A stretch of DNA of 64,000 bases, taken from assembly GCA_030737835.1 (NCBI GenBank), contig CM060848.1, positions 5,424,429 to 5,488,428 of the forward strand, written 5' to 3'. Positions within the stretch are counted from its first letter, which is position 1, and each line of letters starts with the position of its first letter. Under the pieces are notes generated by a model. The model searched no databases. It was not told where the DNA came from and saw only the letters and a program-made list of their open reading frames with translations. Made by a program: the position numbers and the translations under genes. The stretch is from Acorus gramineus. Taxonomy: Eukaryota > Streptophyta > Magnoliopsida > Acorales > Acoraceae. This document shows positions 33,763 through 44,282 of this stretch, in pieces.

Positions 33763-34895
33763 ACTTCCTCAACACGCCCCCGCCAACGGACGAAGGATTG
33801 GACGTCTCGCCCCGAGATAAGGAAGAGGCTTTGGGGCAGACACCCCCGCTTGAAGATGGCAAAGGGGACGGGGAAGGCGTCGCGCCAGGGTTGATAGTGG
33901 TGCCACCTAATAAAGATTTTCAGCTCCTCTCCCGGAAACTTAGGGCACGACCGATGTCCCCCATGCGAAGACTCTCCTGAGGAGGACACGCATTGAGAGA
34001 CGATTCACCTACAAAGGAGGATGTTTAAATAAAAAAGAGGGCAAAACGGTTGACACCAAGGAAGAAGACCAACCAAATCCCAGGTAAGAGTCCCTCCAAT
34101 GGAGCGGAACGCAAAACATGCAACCTTCGAGCGCCCACGCGCCTTGAATCTTGAAGAGTTTGGACCGCCAATCCTTGATCAGCTCCCGCGAAGCCGACCT
34201 CCGCGCCAGGTAGAACATCCGGCCTTCTCCGTTGAGGAACTTCAGTGCATAGAAGCTCCGCACCTCGCTCAGGCCGAGGTTGATGCCGCAAGCACGATTG
34301 AGGGCAGTAACTGCCATCAAAATGCGATAGGCGCTCGGGACGAGCTGGAGAGGGTGAAGGCCGAAGAAGGTCAAAAATTCCATTATCAGTAAAGATAACG
34401 GGAAGGTAATCATGCCAGCCTCGATCAAGCCAGAGTAGAGTAGGAGGGTTTCAGGATCTAGTTGAGGGGGCATATCCCCGGTATATTCCTCAACGACAAG
34501 GCTTTCGGGAAAGTTGGCCATTTTTAAGCAAGGAACAAGAGTGGAAGGACGCACTAGACAAAACCTACGAGAAAAAAGATCCTATTGAATTAAGAACTCA
34601 ACAGCAAGAGAGCATATATAAGGGATCAAGACCGGAACCCTAACTGCCACTGTCGATACAGGAAGACGAGGTGGCAAAATTAAAATCAAGGAGTTATTCC
34701 CCCCCAGTAAATGGTACTAAATGAAGAGGGCAACTCGAGAAAGTGACAAGTGTTGTAGGCACAAGCCATCGGGCCCAACACCCAAATCTAGTCGACGTGA
34801 AAGGCTTGGTGAGCCAGTCGTTCAGTCTGGCAGGCTTCCCCAGATCAGTTCTTCCTGGCCCCCAAGAAATTGAGGGCCCAAAAGAAGGGGGCATT
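33763..34895 (-). pseudogene. Truncated E2-family internal piece with antisense ORF 1, sharing the E2 5' LTR
   Basis: From about 33763 the sequence is a near copy of 42313-43469, the region between antisense ORF 1 and the 3' LTR of E2, including the polypurine tract at 34881-34895. It therefore is the 3' end of another element copy lying directly before the LTR at 34896. The antisense gene starts at ATG 34521 (MANFPESLVVEEYTGD), encodes the Transposase_28-like pattern (FLTFFGLHPLQLVPSAYRIL), and is cut off at 33763 in its second exon. At this place the start codon is intact, unlike the copy at 43093. Confidence 0.75.
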
Positions 34896-35708
34896 TGTAA
34901 GTGACCGAATTAGTCAGTGCCGAATAAACACAATGGCCGGACTAGGAGCAGCCCCTGTTGATAAAAATGGGCCGGAGGAAGGGGAACCCATGGGCCAGAA
35001 ATTTCACCAACGGCTCAGATTAATCCGCTTTCCTTCGAAAGTCGGGCAGATGATTAAGCCCAATCTAAAAAGGCAACCATACGCTGTTAAGTCACAGGAC
35101 ATGAATCAAACGTTGCCCGACCTTCAGATTAAGCCGACTAGAGGGCAATACTCGAGTAGAAGGCAGATCGGCCATAGGGCCCTCCTCTACGGAAGAACGG
35201 TTAGCGAAGGGCATATTCCCTGACACTGGAAAATGACAGTTCGTTAGAAGAACGGTTATAGTATGATGATGATCCCTAGGAGCCGCGTGTTCAAGGATCC
35301 TGAGGCCACATGGAGATTCCATATCGTGATATGATCACCTCGCAAGGCAAAGCTCGGCACGCCCTTATGGAGTATAAAAGGGGAGACTTCCCCTCCTTCT
35401 AGAGGTATGTAGATAATGACTCTCTCTCCTATGAAAACGGAATGACTCCAAATTTCTCTTCTTCCCAGGAGGAAAAGATTTACTGACTTGAGCGTCGGAG
35501 GGGCGTTAGCCGACACCACACTGGTGTGAGTTTCAGGTACCCAAAGCCCCAGGGGAAGGAAGGAGGAGCCGGACGATCAAGAAGGCTGCAGGCGGTGATG
35601 AATTGACGCGAAAGGGAGAACCAGCCCACGCCATCTCGGGTCTACATCCAAAGCCTGGATCATCGAAGATCCGGCCCAAGAGGGGAGAACCAGATTCCAT
35701 CCCCCACA
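34896..35708 (+). repeat. E2 5' LTR
   Basis: 813 bp, starting TGTAAGTGACCGAATTAGTC and ending CCCCCACA. A TATAAAAG box lies at 35373-35380, 23 bases upstream of the CTTCTAGAGG region, and is conserved in the other LTR. Confidence 0.92.
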
Positions 35709-35728
35709 AGTTTGAGCCGACTGTGGGA
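35709..35728 (+). other. E2 primer-binding site
   Basis: Directly after the LTR lies AGTTTGAGCCGACTGTGGGA. It resembles the E1 site (TTTG, then a GAC core, then TGTGGGA) but has changed bases in the middle. The tRNA was not identified. Confidence 0.5.
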
Positions 35729-35766
35729 TGAGAGCAAGAAGCCATCCTAAACTACGACCAAAGAAG

Positions 35767-37311
35767 ATGGTGTTGACAAGGACTCAATCGATAGTTCGTG
35801 AGCAAGGTGGAGAAGGAGAGCGTGTGACGCCCAATGACCCACCCGCGCCGAAGGGCAAGGAGACAATCGACGGATCCACCTCACGAAACCCGACCCTAGA
35901 GGCGGGCCGTGACTTTGTTTAGGAGCTCGAAGTGATGAATCAACGATACCACCATCTGGAGAGCCTGATGGAAGAATTCTTGAAGAGGAAGGAGGTCACA
36001 CCACCACCTCCCCCTACAGCATGAAACCAGCGAAACCCGATGAGGGCGGGAGTCAAATCACGAGATCGGGACCGCCAAAGCCGGCAAGCCAACGGAAGGA
36101 GCCATGAATCGGTGTACTCCTCTGGCGGGGGTCACAAGCAACAGGAAGACGAACCAGAACCCCAGACTTTCCCACCGTGGAGAATCGGGCCAGGCACGAA
36201 AACAAGGAGCGTCGTGACTACTCCCGCGTCGAGAACATCGGGACTAGCATGCCACTTCCCATCACCAGGCACGGCGAGGACTGCTCTGAAGCCCCAGTAA
36301 ATACTCGGCATCGAACGACGATTACGAGGAGGACCGTCTTGAACGGACAAAGCGAACCTATAGGAGTGAAGTGACGAACACTTGAGATCGAGAGTTCGTT
36401 TCTAGAGCACTGAGGGGATTCGAGTCCCCTTTCGTGCAGCATGTCTTGCACAGCACCCCACCTAAGAAGTTTGTCCAACCCAAGTTTCGATTATACAATG
36501 GGACCACTGACCCATTTGATCCTGTGTTGGGTTTCCGGCATGCAATGGCCTTGTACGAACAATATGATGAGCTCATGTGCAGGATGTTTCCTTCAAGGCT
36601 GGAAGGAGCAGCACTCAGCTGGTTCCATCAGATTCCCGGAGGATCAATCCGGTGTTTTGAAGAACTCTGTACCCTTTTCACCGAGCACTTCATATGTAGT
36701 AGAAAGCAGAGGAAGGATCTCGGCGACCTATGAAGGTTCACATGCAACCTGGAGAATCTATTCGGTGTTATGTTGACAGCTTCAGCCTCCTCATGTTCGA
36801 AGTCAACCGATGCGATCCAAACGCGGCCATCATGGCATTCAGGAACGGTTTACCCCCAAAGCACGAACTGCGAAACTCTCTGGTGAAGAAGGTCCAGGAA
36901 TCGCTAAGCGAGTTGATGTGTCGCGCAGAGAAATACGCAAAGGTCGAAGACGAGGCTGCCCCTTCCCGACCGCAGGTAGTCGCGTCAGTCTCCAAGAACC
37001 CCCTGACAAAGGAAGACAAGGGACGGAGAACACGAACCGACATCAAGGGCAACCCGACGACCAACGAAGTCAGAGAGCGCCCATACACCAAGTTCACCTT
37101 GCCTCTTGTTCAAATCCTGGAAAGGATAAAAAACGCCCCATTCTTCCAATGGGCACCCCCGATGAAGAGCGATCCTGCCACTCGGGATAAGGGTCTCAAG
37201 TGTGACTATCACAGAGACTATGGGCATCAGACGGAAAGTTGTCGAACACTGAAAGGATTCATGGAAACGCTGGTCCGAAAAAGGAAGCTCAGAGAATTTA
37301 TAAACGCCTAG
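35767..37311 (+). pseudogene. E2 Gag and nucleocapsid
   Basis: The ATG at 35767 opens MVLTRTQSIVREQGGEG. An in-frame TAG follows at 35920, with the reading continuing as ELEVMNQRYHHLESLMEEFL. The Gag core has KKFVQPKFRLYNGTTDPFD, FPSRLEGAALSWFHQIPGG and EHFICSRKQRKDLGDL. A frameshift at about 36728 separates it from MKVHMQPGESIRCYV, and the frame ends with a zinc-knuckle-like CDYHRDYGHQTESC and a TAG at 37309. Domain order and spacing match E1 Gag. Confidence 0.85.
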
Positions 37312-38046
37312 GAGCAAAGGAGGCCCGAAAAGCACGTGGTCGCCGTTGCCCCTTCGCACACGGCCGGAGTTATAGACATGATCTACGGAGGACTGCCTGT
37401 CTTGAGAGACCCTAAGTCGATCCAACGAGCTGAGAAAAGGAGTGCGGATCATATGGAGGTAATGCAGATCAACCAGGAAGCTCGGCTCATCCCCAAAAGT
37501 CCAAAAGTGGAGGACCCCGGGGTCATATCCTTCTTCAACGACGATTTATCTAATGTGTCCACACCTCACAGTGACGCTCTAGTCATCACCCTGCGAATTG
37601 CGAACTACGATGTTAAACGAATACTGGTTGACACAGGAAGCTCGGCTGACATCCTGTTCATGCAGCCTTATCTCAAGATGGGCCTGAACCCCTCTAACCT
37701 CGAGCCAATGCGGGACCCGCTGATCGCGTTCAATGGGAGCCAGGCAGTTCTGGTAGGACGTATAACTTTGCCAGTGCAGGCAGACGAAGAAACTGTCCTA
37801 ACCGAATTCACCGTCATGGACCTCCCATCCCCCTACAATGCCATCATGGGCCGCACCTGGCTGGGGGCAATGAAAGCCATACCGTCAACATACCATCAGA
37901 AGTTGTGCTTTTCGACTCCGCGTGGAATCATGGAGATACGAGGCGATAAGTCCATAGTGAGGAGGTGCTATGCCATCGCTACCTCTGGTAAGGCTAAGGC
38001 CGAAGAGCCCCCTAGGAGCATAAACGATATACATCCCAAAAGATAG
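37312..38046 (+). CDS. E2 aspartic protease, ending at a conserved UAG
   Basis: An open frame with the retropepsin active site VDTGSSADILF, the stretch LVGRITLPVQADE, and MDLPSPYNAIMGRTWLGAM. It matches the protease of E1 over its whole length but is not broken. It ends at TAG 38044-38046, immediately followed by CAATTA; beyond the TAG the same frame runs open into the RT N-terminus to 38331. The protein would be cut from a Gag-protease precursor. The start is not a separate initiation site; it follows Gag in the same frame after one TAG (37309). Confidence 0.8.
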   Translation, partial: EQRRPEKHVVAVAPSHTAGVIDMIYGGLPVLRDPKSIQRAEKRSADHMEVMQINQEARLIPKSPKVEDPGVISFFNDDLSNVSTPHSDALVITLRIANYDVKRILVDTGSSADILFMQPYLKMGLNPSNLEPMRDPLIAFNGSQAVLVGRITLPVQADEETVLTEFTVMDLPSPYNAIMGRTWLGAMKAIPSTYHQKLCFSTPRGIMEIRGDKSIVRRCYAIATSGKAKAEEPPRSINDIHPKR

Positions 38047-38052
38047 CAATTA
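38044..38052 (+). promoter_or_regulatory. E2 UAG-CAAUUA stop codon between protease and RT (readthrough-type context)
   Basis: TAG followed by CAATTA, exactly as in E1 at 24173-24181, with open frame on both sides (37336-38043 and 38047-38331). The match to UAG-CARYYA is direct; leaky termination is inferred. Confidence 0.7.
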
Positions 38053-38864
38053 CTGAAGGACCGGGTGAAAGCCAATGAGGCCAGACCCGGTCCAGCCCAG
38101 CGGGTGGTGGAAGACCTAGAGAAGATCCTCCTCGACACGCTCAAACCAGAAAAGTACTTTCTTATCGGCACCACGCTGAACCATAACGAAAGAGCAAATT
38201 TGATCAAGTTGCTCTATGAATACGTGGATGTGTTTGCGTGGAAGTCGTCAGAAATGCCCGGCATCGATCCAAGTATAATTTGCCACCGACTATGTATCTC
38301 CCCTACGGTGCGACCCGTCAAGCAGCGCTAGAGGCGAGTAGCTCCAACTCACGCCGAAGCCATCAAAAAAGAGGTAAAGAAGCCCCTCGCCGCTGGGTTC
38401 ATTCGGGAAGTCTGGTATCCCGACTGGTTAGCCAACACGGTGGTAGTACCCAAAAAGAACGACAAGTAGCGAGTGTGTGTTGACTTCACCGATTTGAACA
38501 GCTCTTGTCCGAAGGACAGCTTCCCCTTGCCAAAAATAGACCAGCTAGTGGATGCCTCCTCGGGAAACGAGTTGATGAGCTTCATGGACGCATATTTGGG
38601 ATATCATCAAATTCTGATGTACGAAACATGATGTCAAAAAAACGGCGTTCATTACCTCGATGGGCACCTACTGTTACAATGTCATGCCCTTCGGGCAAAA
38701 AAACGCAGGGGCAACATATCAGAGGCTCATCACCAAGATGTTTGAGCGACAGATTGGAAAGACTGTGGAAGTTTATATAGATGACAAGTTGGTAAGAAGA
38801 GACAAACGGGGGCGACCACCTCGAGCATCTTAGGGCAGCTTTCAGAATTCTCTGGAACTATTGA
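38047..38864 (+). pseudogene. E2 reverse transcriptase
   Basis: The N-terminal part (PEKYFLIGTTLNHNERANL, VFAWKSSEMPGIDPS) is open to 38331. The body is broken by several frameshifts and by TAG at 38467-38469 where E1 has Trp (KKWRVCVDF). Motifs VCVDFTDLNSSCPKD, DQLVDASSGNELMSF and the active site VYIDDKLV (about 38770-38795) can be recognised in different frames. It is beyond function as it stands. Confidence 0.85.
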
Positions 38865-39560
38865 ATGAAACTTAACGCGGCTAAGTGCTCCTTCGGGGTA
38901 GAATCAGGAAAGTTCCTCAGGTTCTTGACCACGCATCGGGGTATAGAAGCCAACCCCAATCAGATCAAAGCTGTGCTCGAGAGGAACCCACAAAGAAACA
39001 GAAAGGAAGTTCAGATGCTGACTGGGAGGTTGGCTGCCCTAAATCGGTTTATCTCTAAGGCAACTGAGAGAGATCTCCCTTTTTTCAGATTGCTTAGAAA
39101 AGTTGAAAAATTCGATTGGGCCTCTGAGTGCCAGATGGCCTTTGAAGAACTCAAGAGGTATCTCGCATCGCCTCTGCTGCTGGTGAAGCTGAACCCAGGA
39201 GAGCCGCTATACCTTTACATGGCGGCCTCTGATCACACGGTCGGCTCGGCCATCATAAAAGAACACAAGGGAATACATCGTCCAATCTATTATGTCAGCA
39301 AATCTTTGTGCAGACCAGAGTCTAGATACCTGCCTAGAAAAGGTTGTCTATGCCTTTCTGATATCATCCCAAAAACTTAGACATTACTTCATCGCTCACT
39401 CGATTAATGTGGTGACCGATTACCTGCTCAAGGTTATTCTTAAGAAGGCCAATATCACTGGACGAATGTTGAAATGGGCGATCGAGCTGTCTCCTTTTGA
39501 CTTCTAGTACATTCTGAGGAGTGCAGTGAAAGGACAGGTAATCGCTGACATTGTAGCCAA
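38865..39560 (+). pseudogene. E2 RT thumb and first RNase H
   Basis: AAKCSFGVESGKFLRFLTTH and GIEANPNQIKAVLE are the RT end; LYLYMAASDHTVGSAII, IYYVSKSLCRPESRY and, after a frameshift near 39335, LRHYFIAHSINVVTDYLL form the RNase H that follows RT. TAG at 39505-39507 replaces the Gln of the family motif FDIQYxPR (CAG to TAG). Confidence 0.8.
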
Positions 39561-39609
39561 CTTGACCACACAGCCCGACGAGGTGTTCATGATCAACAAT
39601 CAAAAGGAC

Positions 39610-40270
39610 GAGGCTGAGCCCACATGGACCGTGAACGTTGATGGGGGCGTCTAACCGAAGAGGCGCGGGAGCAAGACTGGTTTTAAGGAACAATGACAGA
39701 CTTTTGTTTGAACATGCCCTGAAATTAGGTTTTCGAGCATCTAACAATGAAGCGGAGTACGAAGCCCTCGTGGCAGGGTTGGAACTCGCAATTCACCTCG
39801 GTGCTCAGGTCATTGACATCTACAGCGACTCACAGCTGGTAGTGTTTCAGAGCACCGGAGAATATGAAACAAGGGACGAATGGATGATTGCCTATCAAGA
39901 GAAGGTGCAGTTGTTGCTCTCCCGATTCAGATCGGCAAATATCCATCAGATAGAGAGAGAACTCAATGTTCAAGCGGATGCCTTAGCTAACCTAGCATCA
40001 GCCTTCAGTGGAAAGCCGACCAGGAGCATTCAAATCGATTATTTAAAGATCCCGAGCATTAAAAGAGCTGATCAGATCTTAATGGTTGCCTGCGCAGAAG
40101 ACTCACCCAACTGGATGACGGACATCAAACGGCACCTCTCGGAAGGATTCCTACCAGAGAGTAAATTCGAGGCCAGAAAGCTCAAGCAGAGGGCGGCCAG
40201 ATTTTGGATGTCCTCTATGGGAATCCTCTATAAAAGGAGTTTTCAGGGACCTTACTTAAGATGCGTTGGA
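39610..40270 (+). pseudogene. E2 second (archaeal-type) RNase H and linker
   Basis: WTVNVDGG starts the domain; an extra G in the G5 run near 39640 shifts the frame to SNRRGAGARLVLRNNDRLLF. SNNEAEYEALVAGLELA, IDIYSDSQLVVFQ and NVQADALANLASA follow, so all acidic catalytic positions are kept apart from the frameshift. E1 is frameshifted by one base close to the same place, also in a homopolymer. Confidence 0.85.
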
Positions 40271-40452
40271 CCCCATGAAGCGCAACGGGTGCTGAACACG
40301 CTCCACTCGGGTTTGTGTGGGGGGCATATCGGATCTCGGTCACTAGCCCTTCGGGCGTTATCAATCGGATATTTTTGGCCGAGCTTAAAAAGAGATTCCG
40401 TAGACCTCGTTCAGAAATGCAAAAATTGCCAAAGATTCAGCACACTCATTCC
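40271..40452 (+). pseudogene. E2 integrase zinc-binding domain, core deleted
   Basis: LHSGLCGGHIGSRSLALRAL, YFWPSLKRDSVDLV and KCKNCQRF give the HHCC zinc-binding domain. Immediately after QRFSTLIPK, where E1 continues into the catalytic core, the sequence changes to the reverse strand of antisense ORF 2. The DDE core and C-terminal domain are absent. Confidence 0.8.
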
Positions 40453-40791
40453 TAAGCTCATAAGTATACATAATTTTGGGGACGCCTAAATCTAAGTTAA
40501 GCTCCCGATTTAGCGCCACATAGCACATCAAAACCCTGAAAAAGTTGGGATTGCACTTTGTTGGGTGGAGATCGAAAGTCGACAAGAACTTCCTCACAAG
40601 CGGAGGAAACGGCACTGTTAGGGCATCCCACCGCTAGCTATGTGGGAAGGATCCACGTACATACACGAGTGGTTCATACTATCTAGTGGAATAGGAAACG
40701 AGTCAAAATCCGACCTCGCCATGCCTACCGACTCAGGGATTTCAAACATGCTCCTAAGGCCATGTAGGGATTTAGCGATTGACGTTCTCAT
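40453..40791 (-). pseudogene. E2 antisense ORF 2: Transposase_28-like fragment
   Basis: Starts at ATG 40791 (MRTSIAKSLHGLRSMFEIPE), which aligns with the start of antisense ORF 2 of E1. A stop with a frame change near 40620 is followed by MPFPPLVRKFLSTFDLHPTK, NFFRVLMCYVAL and LGVPKIMYTYEL, the Transposase_28-like pattern. The gene is cut at about 40453 by the deletion that also removed the integrase core, so exons 2 and 3 known from E1 are missing. Confidence 0.65.
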
Positions 40792-40849
40792 AATGGAAAG
40801 ACAGATAAAGGAGAAAGACGGGATGAAGTATCCTTCCTAAAGAGAAAAA

Positions 40850-41534
40850 AAATGAATGAAGAACAAGCATAGTAGGGGAGAGAAAGGACGATACCTCGAT
40901 TCGAAGATGAAGGGCTCGGTTACCTCTTCGTCCGGATGATGGATCCCTATTTAAAAGATGCCAGCTGCGCCGTTGAAACGGCGTACCCTTTCGGTTACCT
41001 GAGATACGACGCTTGGCGTCTCAGGAAGGAGAGACGGCAACCCTAATCATGAGATCGATTTCAAAATGCCTTAAATATCCTGCTCAAGCGCCACGTGTAA
41101 GAAAGCTCACAGGCCTCTGACACCAGAAGATACGAAGGATCGTGAGGACCGGACCCTGCATGACGACGTTCAGGCTGATGAGCTGGAGAATCTAACGGCT
41201 GCGACTGTCACTAGCCTGTCAACCTAACATCGAAAAAGTGTGACCTTTAAAAATTAGCCCAAAGCAAAAATAAAGTTGACGATGCCCGACCAGGAGGGGG
41301 TGGACTCACTTTAAGCCCGACTCAACAACTCTGATCTATTCGGAAAACAACCTGCAAGGTTAAGATATAGAAGAAAGAAGAATGCAGGGACAAGGCGCAA
41401 CAATGCAAGCCAAATATATGGCAGAAATACAATCGTATAGGAGAAGCGTAAACATTCGACATAAAAGAAAGTTTGAAGTACAAAGTCACAACAAAAAGAT
41501 AAACTGTGCGCGGGACGCAGCCCGGGAAAAACTT
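40850..41534. other. E2 noncoding stretch between the two antisense ORFs
   Basis: No coding is supported. Upstream of antisense ORF 2 (minus strand), TTTAAATA near 40944 is a possible TATA element. The rest is purine-rich on the plus strand. Confidence 0.4.
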
Positions 41535-43093
41535 TTACAAAAACAAAAATAGAAGCGAGATTGAAACATCTATTGGAACGAGAACAGCGAGGCGCAAGGA
41601 GTCACATAGTGGCATCTTCCCACTGATGAGGGCGAGAAGCAGAAGGGTCAGCCCGAGCCGAGGTGCTCGGAGCATCCTCCGCGAAGCGGCCATGACGTCT
41701 CTCATAGAGAGAGAGAGATTGTACACACCTTTCAACTGGACCGAGGAGGGAAAGGCTTCACCACCTCGAGCGGCCATGAAGCCAGCGTGGAAACCAGCAG
41801 AGAAGTCGCCAAATTGCTCTTCCTCCTCCTCTTCGACAAGGCGCCTCAGCCTATCGAGCTCCCTCTCAGCAGCAGTGACGTGCCCCCAGGCTGTAAGGAT
41901 AGCCTTGCGAGAAAGAGCAGGGGGCACCACGAACTGAGCGTCGGTTAGAGGGCGATCACCAGCCGCAGACTGAGGGAGAGTGGGACTAAGGGCACGGCCG
42001 GGCGCCCTCGCTAGAGGAGAAGGAACTGGGGCCGCCACACAGGGCTCTACAGCAGCCTCCGAAAGGCCTCGGGAATGCCTGGCATTATTCGGGAAGATTC
42101 ACCCCCGCCAGCTCCTTCCTTTCCCCGAGCTTGCTCTCCAGAGGCCGCGGATGGGGAAGCTTGATGACTCATGAGAGGTGGGGGAGCTAGATGACCCAGG
42201 AGACCGCCATCCCCGAGAAAAGTGTCTTCCTCCTCCTCGTCCTCCTCCTCAATCTGGATCGGGAGGTTGTAAGGCACCGCCAACCTAACCGCCACCTTAC
42301 GACGGCGATTCGACCTCCTCAACGCGCCCCCACCAACGGACGAAGGATTGGACGTCTCGCCCCGAGATAAGGAAGAGACTCTGGGACAGACACCCCTGCT
42401 TGAAGATGGCAGAGGGGACGGGGAAGGCGTTGCACCGGGGTTGACAGAGGTGCCACCTAATAACGATTTCCAACTCCTCTCCCGAAAACTTAGGGCACGA
42501 CCGATGTCCCCCATGCGGAGACTCTCCTAAGGAGGACACGCATTCAGAGACGATTCACCTGCAAAAAGAGGATGTTTAAAAAAAAGGAGAGGGCAAAACG
42601 GTTGACACCAAGGAAGAAGACCAACCAGATCCTAGGGAAGAGTCCCTCCAATGGAGCGGAACGCGAAACATGCAACCTTCGGGCGCCCTCGCGCCTTGAA
42701 TCTTGAAGAGTTTGGACCGCCAATCATAGATGAACTCTTGCGCATCCTTGATCAGCTCCCGCGAAGCCGACCTTCCGCCAGGTAGAACATCTGGCGTTCT
42801 CCGTTGAGGAACTTCAGTGCATAGAAGCTCCGCACCTCGCTCAGGCTGAGGTTGATGCCGCAAGCACGATTGAGGGCAGTAATTGCCATCAAAATGCGAT
42901 AGGCGCTCAGGACGAGCTGGAGAGGGTGAAGGCCGAAGAAGCTCAAAAATTCCATTATCAGTAAAGATAACGGGAAGGTAATCATGCCGGCCTCGATCTG
43001 GCCAGAGTAGAGTAGGAGGGCTTTAGGATCTGGTTGAGGGGGCATATCCCCAGTATATTCCTCAACGACAAGGCTTTCGGGAAAGTTGGTAAT
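41535..43093 (-). pseudogene. E2 antisense ORF 1: Transposase_28-like gene, start codon lost
   Basis: Exon 1 runs leftward from 43093. The codon that is ATG in the copy at 34521 is ATT here (ITNFPESLVVEEYTGD instead of MANFPES). The Transposase_28-like pattern FLSFFGLHPLQLVLSAYRIL and LSLSEVRSFYALKFL follows. After a probable intron (acceptor TGCAG near 42560) exon 2 reads GESSLNACPP then TAG (Gln in the left copy), then GDIGRALSFRERS and an acidic run EEEDEEEED. A frame change near 42040 leads to the helical C-terminus (ERELDRLRRLVEEEEEEQFG, FSAGFHAGFMAA), equivalent to the end of antisense ORF 1 in E1. Confidence 0.7.
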
Positions 43094-43454
43094 TTTTAAG
43101 CAAGGAACAAGAGTGGAAGGACGCACTAGACAAAACCTACGAGAAAAAAATCCTATTGAATTAAGAACTCAACAGCAAGAGAGCATATATAAGGGATCGG
43201 GACCGAAACCCTGACCGCCACTGTCGATTCAGGAAGACGAGGCGGCAAAATTAAAATCGAGGAGTTATCCCCCCCCCCCAGTAAATGGTACTAAATGAAG
43301 AGGGCAACTCGAGAAAGTGACAAGTGTTGTAGGCACAAGCCATCGGGCCCAGCACCCAAATCTAGTCGACGTGAAAGGCTTGGTGAGCCAGTCGTTCAGT
43401 CTGGCAGGCTTCCCTAGATCAGTTCTTTCGGGCCCCCAAGAAATCGAGGGCCCA

Positions 43455-43469
43455 AAAGAAGGGGGCATT
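43455..43469 (+). other. E2 polypurine tract
   Basis: AAAGAAGGGGGCATT directly precedes the TG of the 3' LTR. The same tract lies before the 5' LTR at 34881-34895, which is how the truncated neighbouring copy is recognised. Confidence 0.8.
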
Positions 43470-44282
43470 TGTAAGTGACCGAATTAGTCAGTGTCGAATA
43501 AACACAAGGGCCGGTCTAGGAGCAGCCTCTGTTGATAAAAATGGGCCGGAGGAAGGAGAACCCATGGGCCTGAAATTTCACCAACGGCTCAGATTAATTC
43601 GCTTTCCTTCGAAAGTCAGGCAGATGATTAAGCCCGACCTAAAAAGGCAACCATACATTGTTAAGTCACAGAACGGGAATCAAACGTTGCCCGACCTTAA
43701 GATTAAGCCAACTAGAGGGCAATACCCGATTAGAAGGTAGGTCGGCCATAGGGCCCTCCTCTGCGGAAGAACAGTTAGGGAAGGGGATATTCCTTGACAC
43801 TGAAAAAGGATAGTTCGTCAGAAGAACGGTTATAGTATGATGATGATCCCTATGAGCCGCATGTTCAAGGATCCTAAGGCCACGTGGAGATTCCATATCG
43901 TGATATGATCACCCCGCAAGGCCAAGCTCGACACGCCCTTATGGAGTATAAAAGGGGAGACTTCCCCTCCTTCTAGAGGTATGCAGATAATGACTCTCTC
44001 TCCTATGAAAACAGAATGACTCCAAATTCCTCTTCTTCCCGGGAGGGAGAGATTTACTGACTTGAGCGTCGGAGGAGCTTTAGCCGGCACCACACTGGTG
44101 TGAGTTTCAGGTACCCAAAGCCCCAGGGGAATGAAGGAGGAGCCAGACGATCAAGAAGGCTGCAGGCGGTGATGAGTTGACGCGAAAGGGAGAACCAGCC
44201 CACGCCATCTCGGGTCTACATCCAAAGCCCGGATCATCAATGATCCGGCCCAAGAGAGGAGAATCAGATTCCATCGCCCACA
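43470..44282 (+). repeat. E2 3' LTR
   Basis: 813 bp, same length as the 5' LTR with scattered substitutions. TATAAAAG lies at 43947-43954. It ends CGCCCACA and is followed by unrelated AT-rich DNA beginning TAACC. Confidence 0.92.

Larger units (their letters stand above)
34896..44282 (+). mobile_element. E2: Ty3/gypsy Tat-type LTR retrotransposon, second family
   Basis: LTRs at 34896-35708 and 43470-44282, both 813 bp and TG...CA, enclose gag, protease, RT, RNase H, second RNase H, the zinc-binding end of integrase, and two antisense ORFs. The plan is that of E1 but the nucleotide sequences differ strongly, so this is a separate family of the same clade. The integrase core and part of antisense ORF 2 are deleted. 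The left side is not ordinary flank but the polypurine tract of another copy; the right flank begins TAACC. No target duplication can be assigned. Confidence 0.9.

Noticed and set aside
43094-43126. Apparent start MRPSTLVPC of E2 antisense ORF 1
   Set aside because: The codon is GTG, not ATG; the true start by comparison with 34521 is at 43093 and has been lost.
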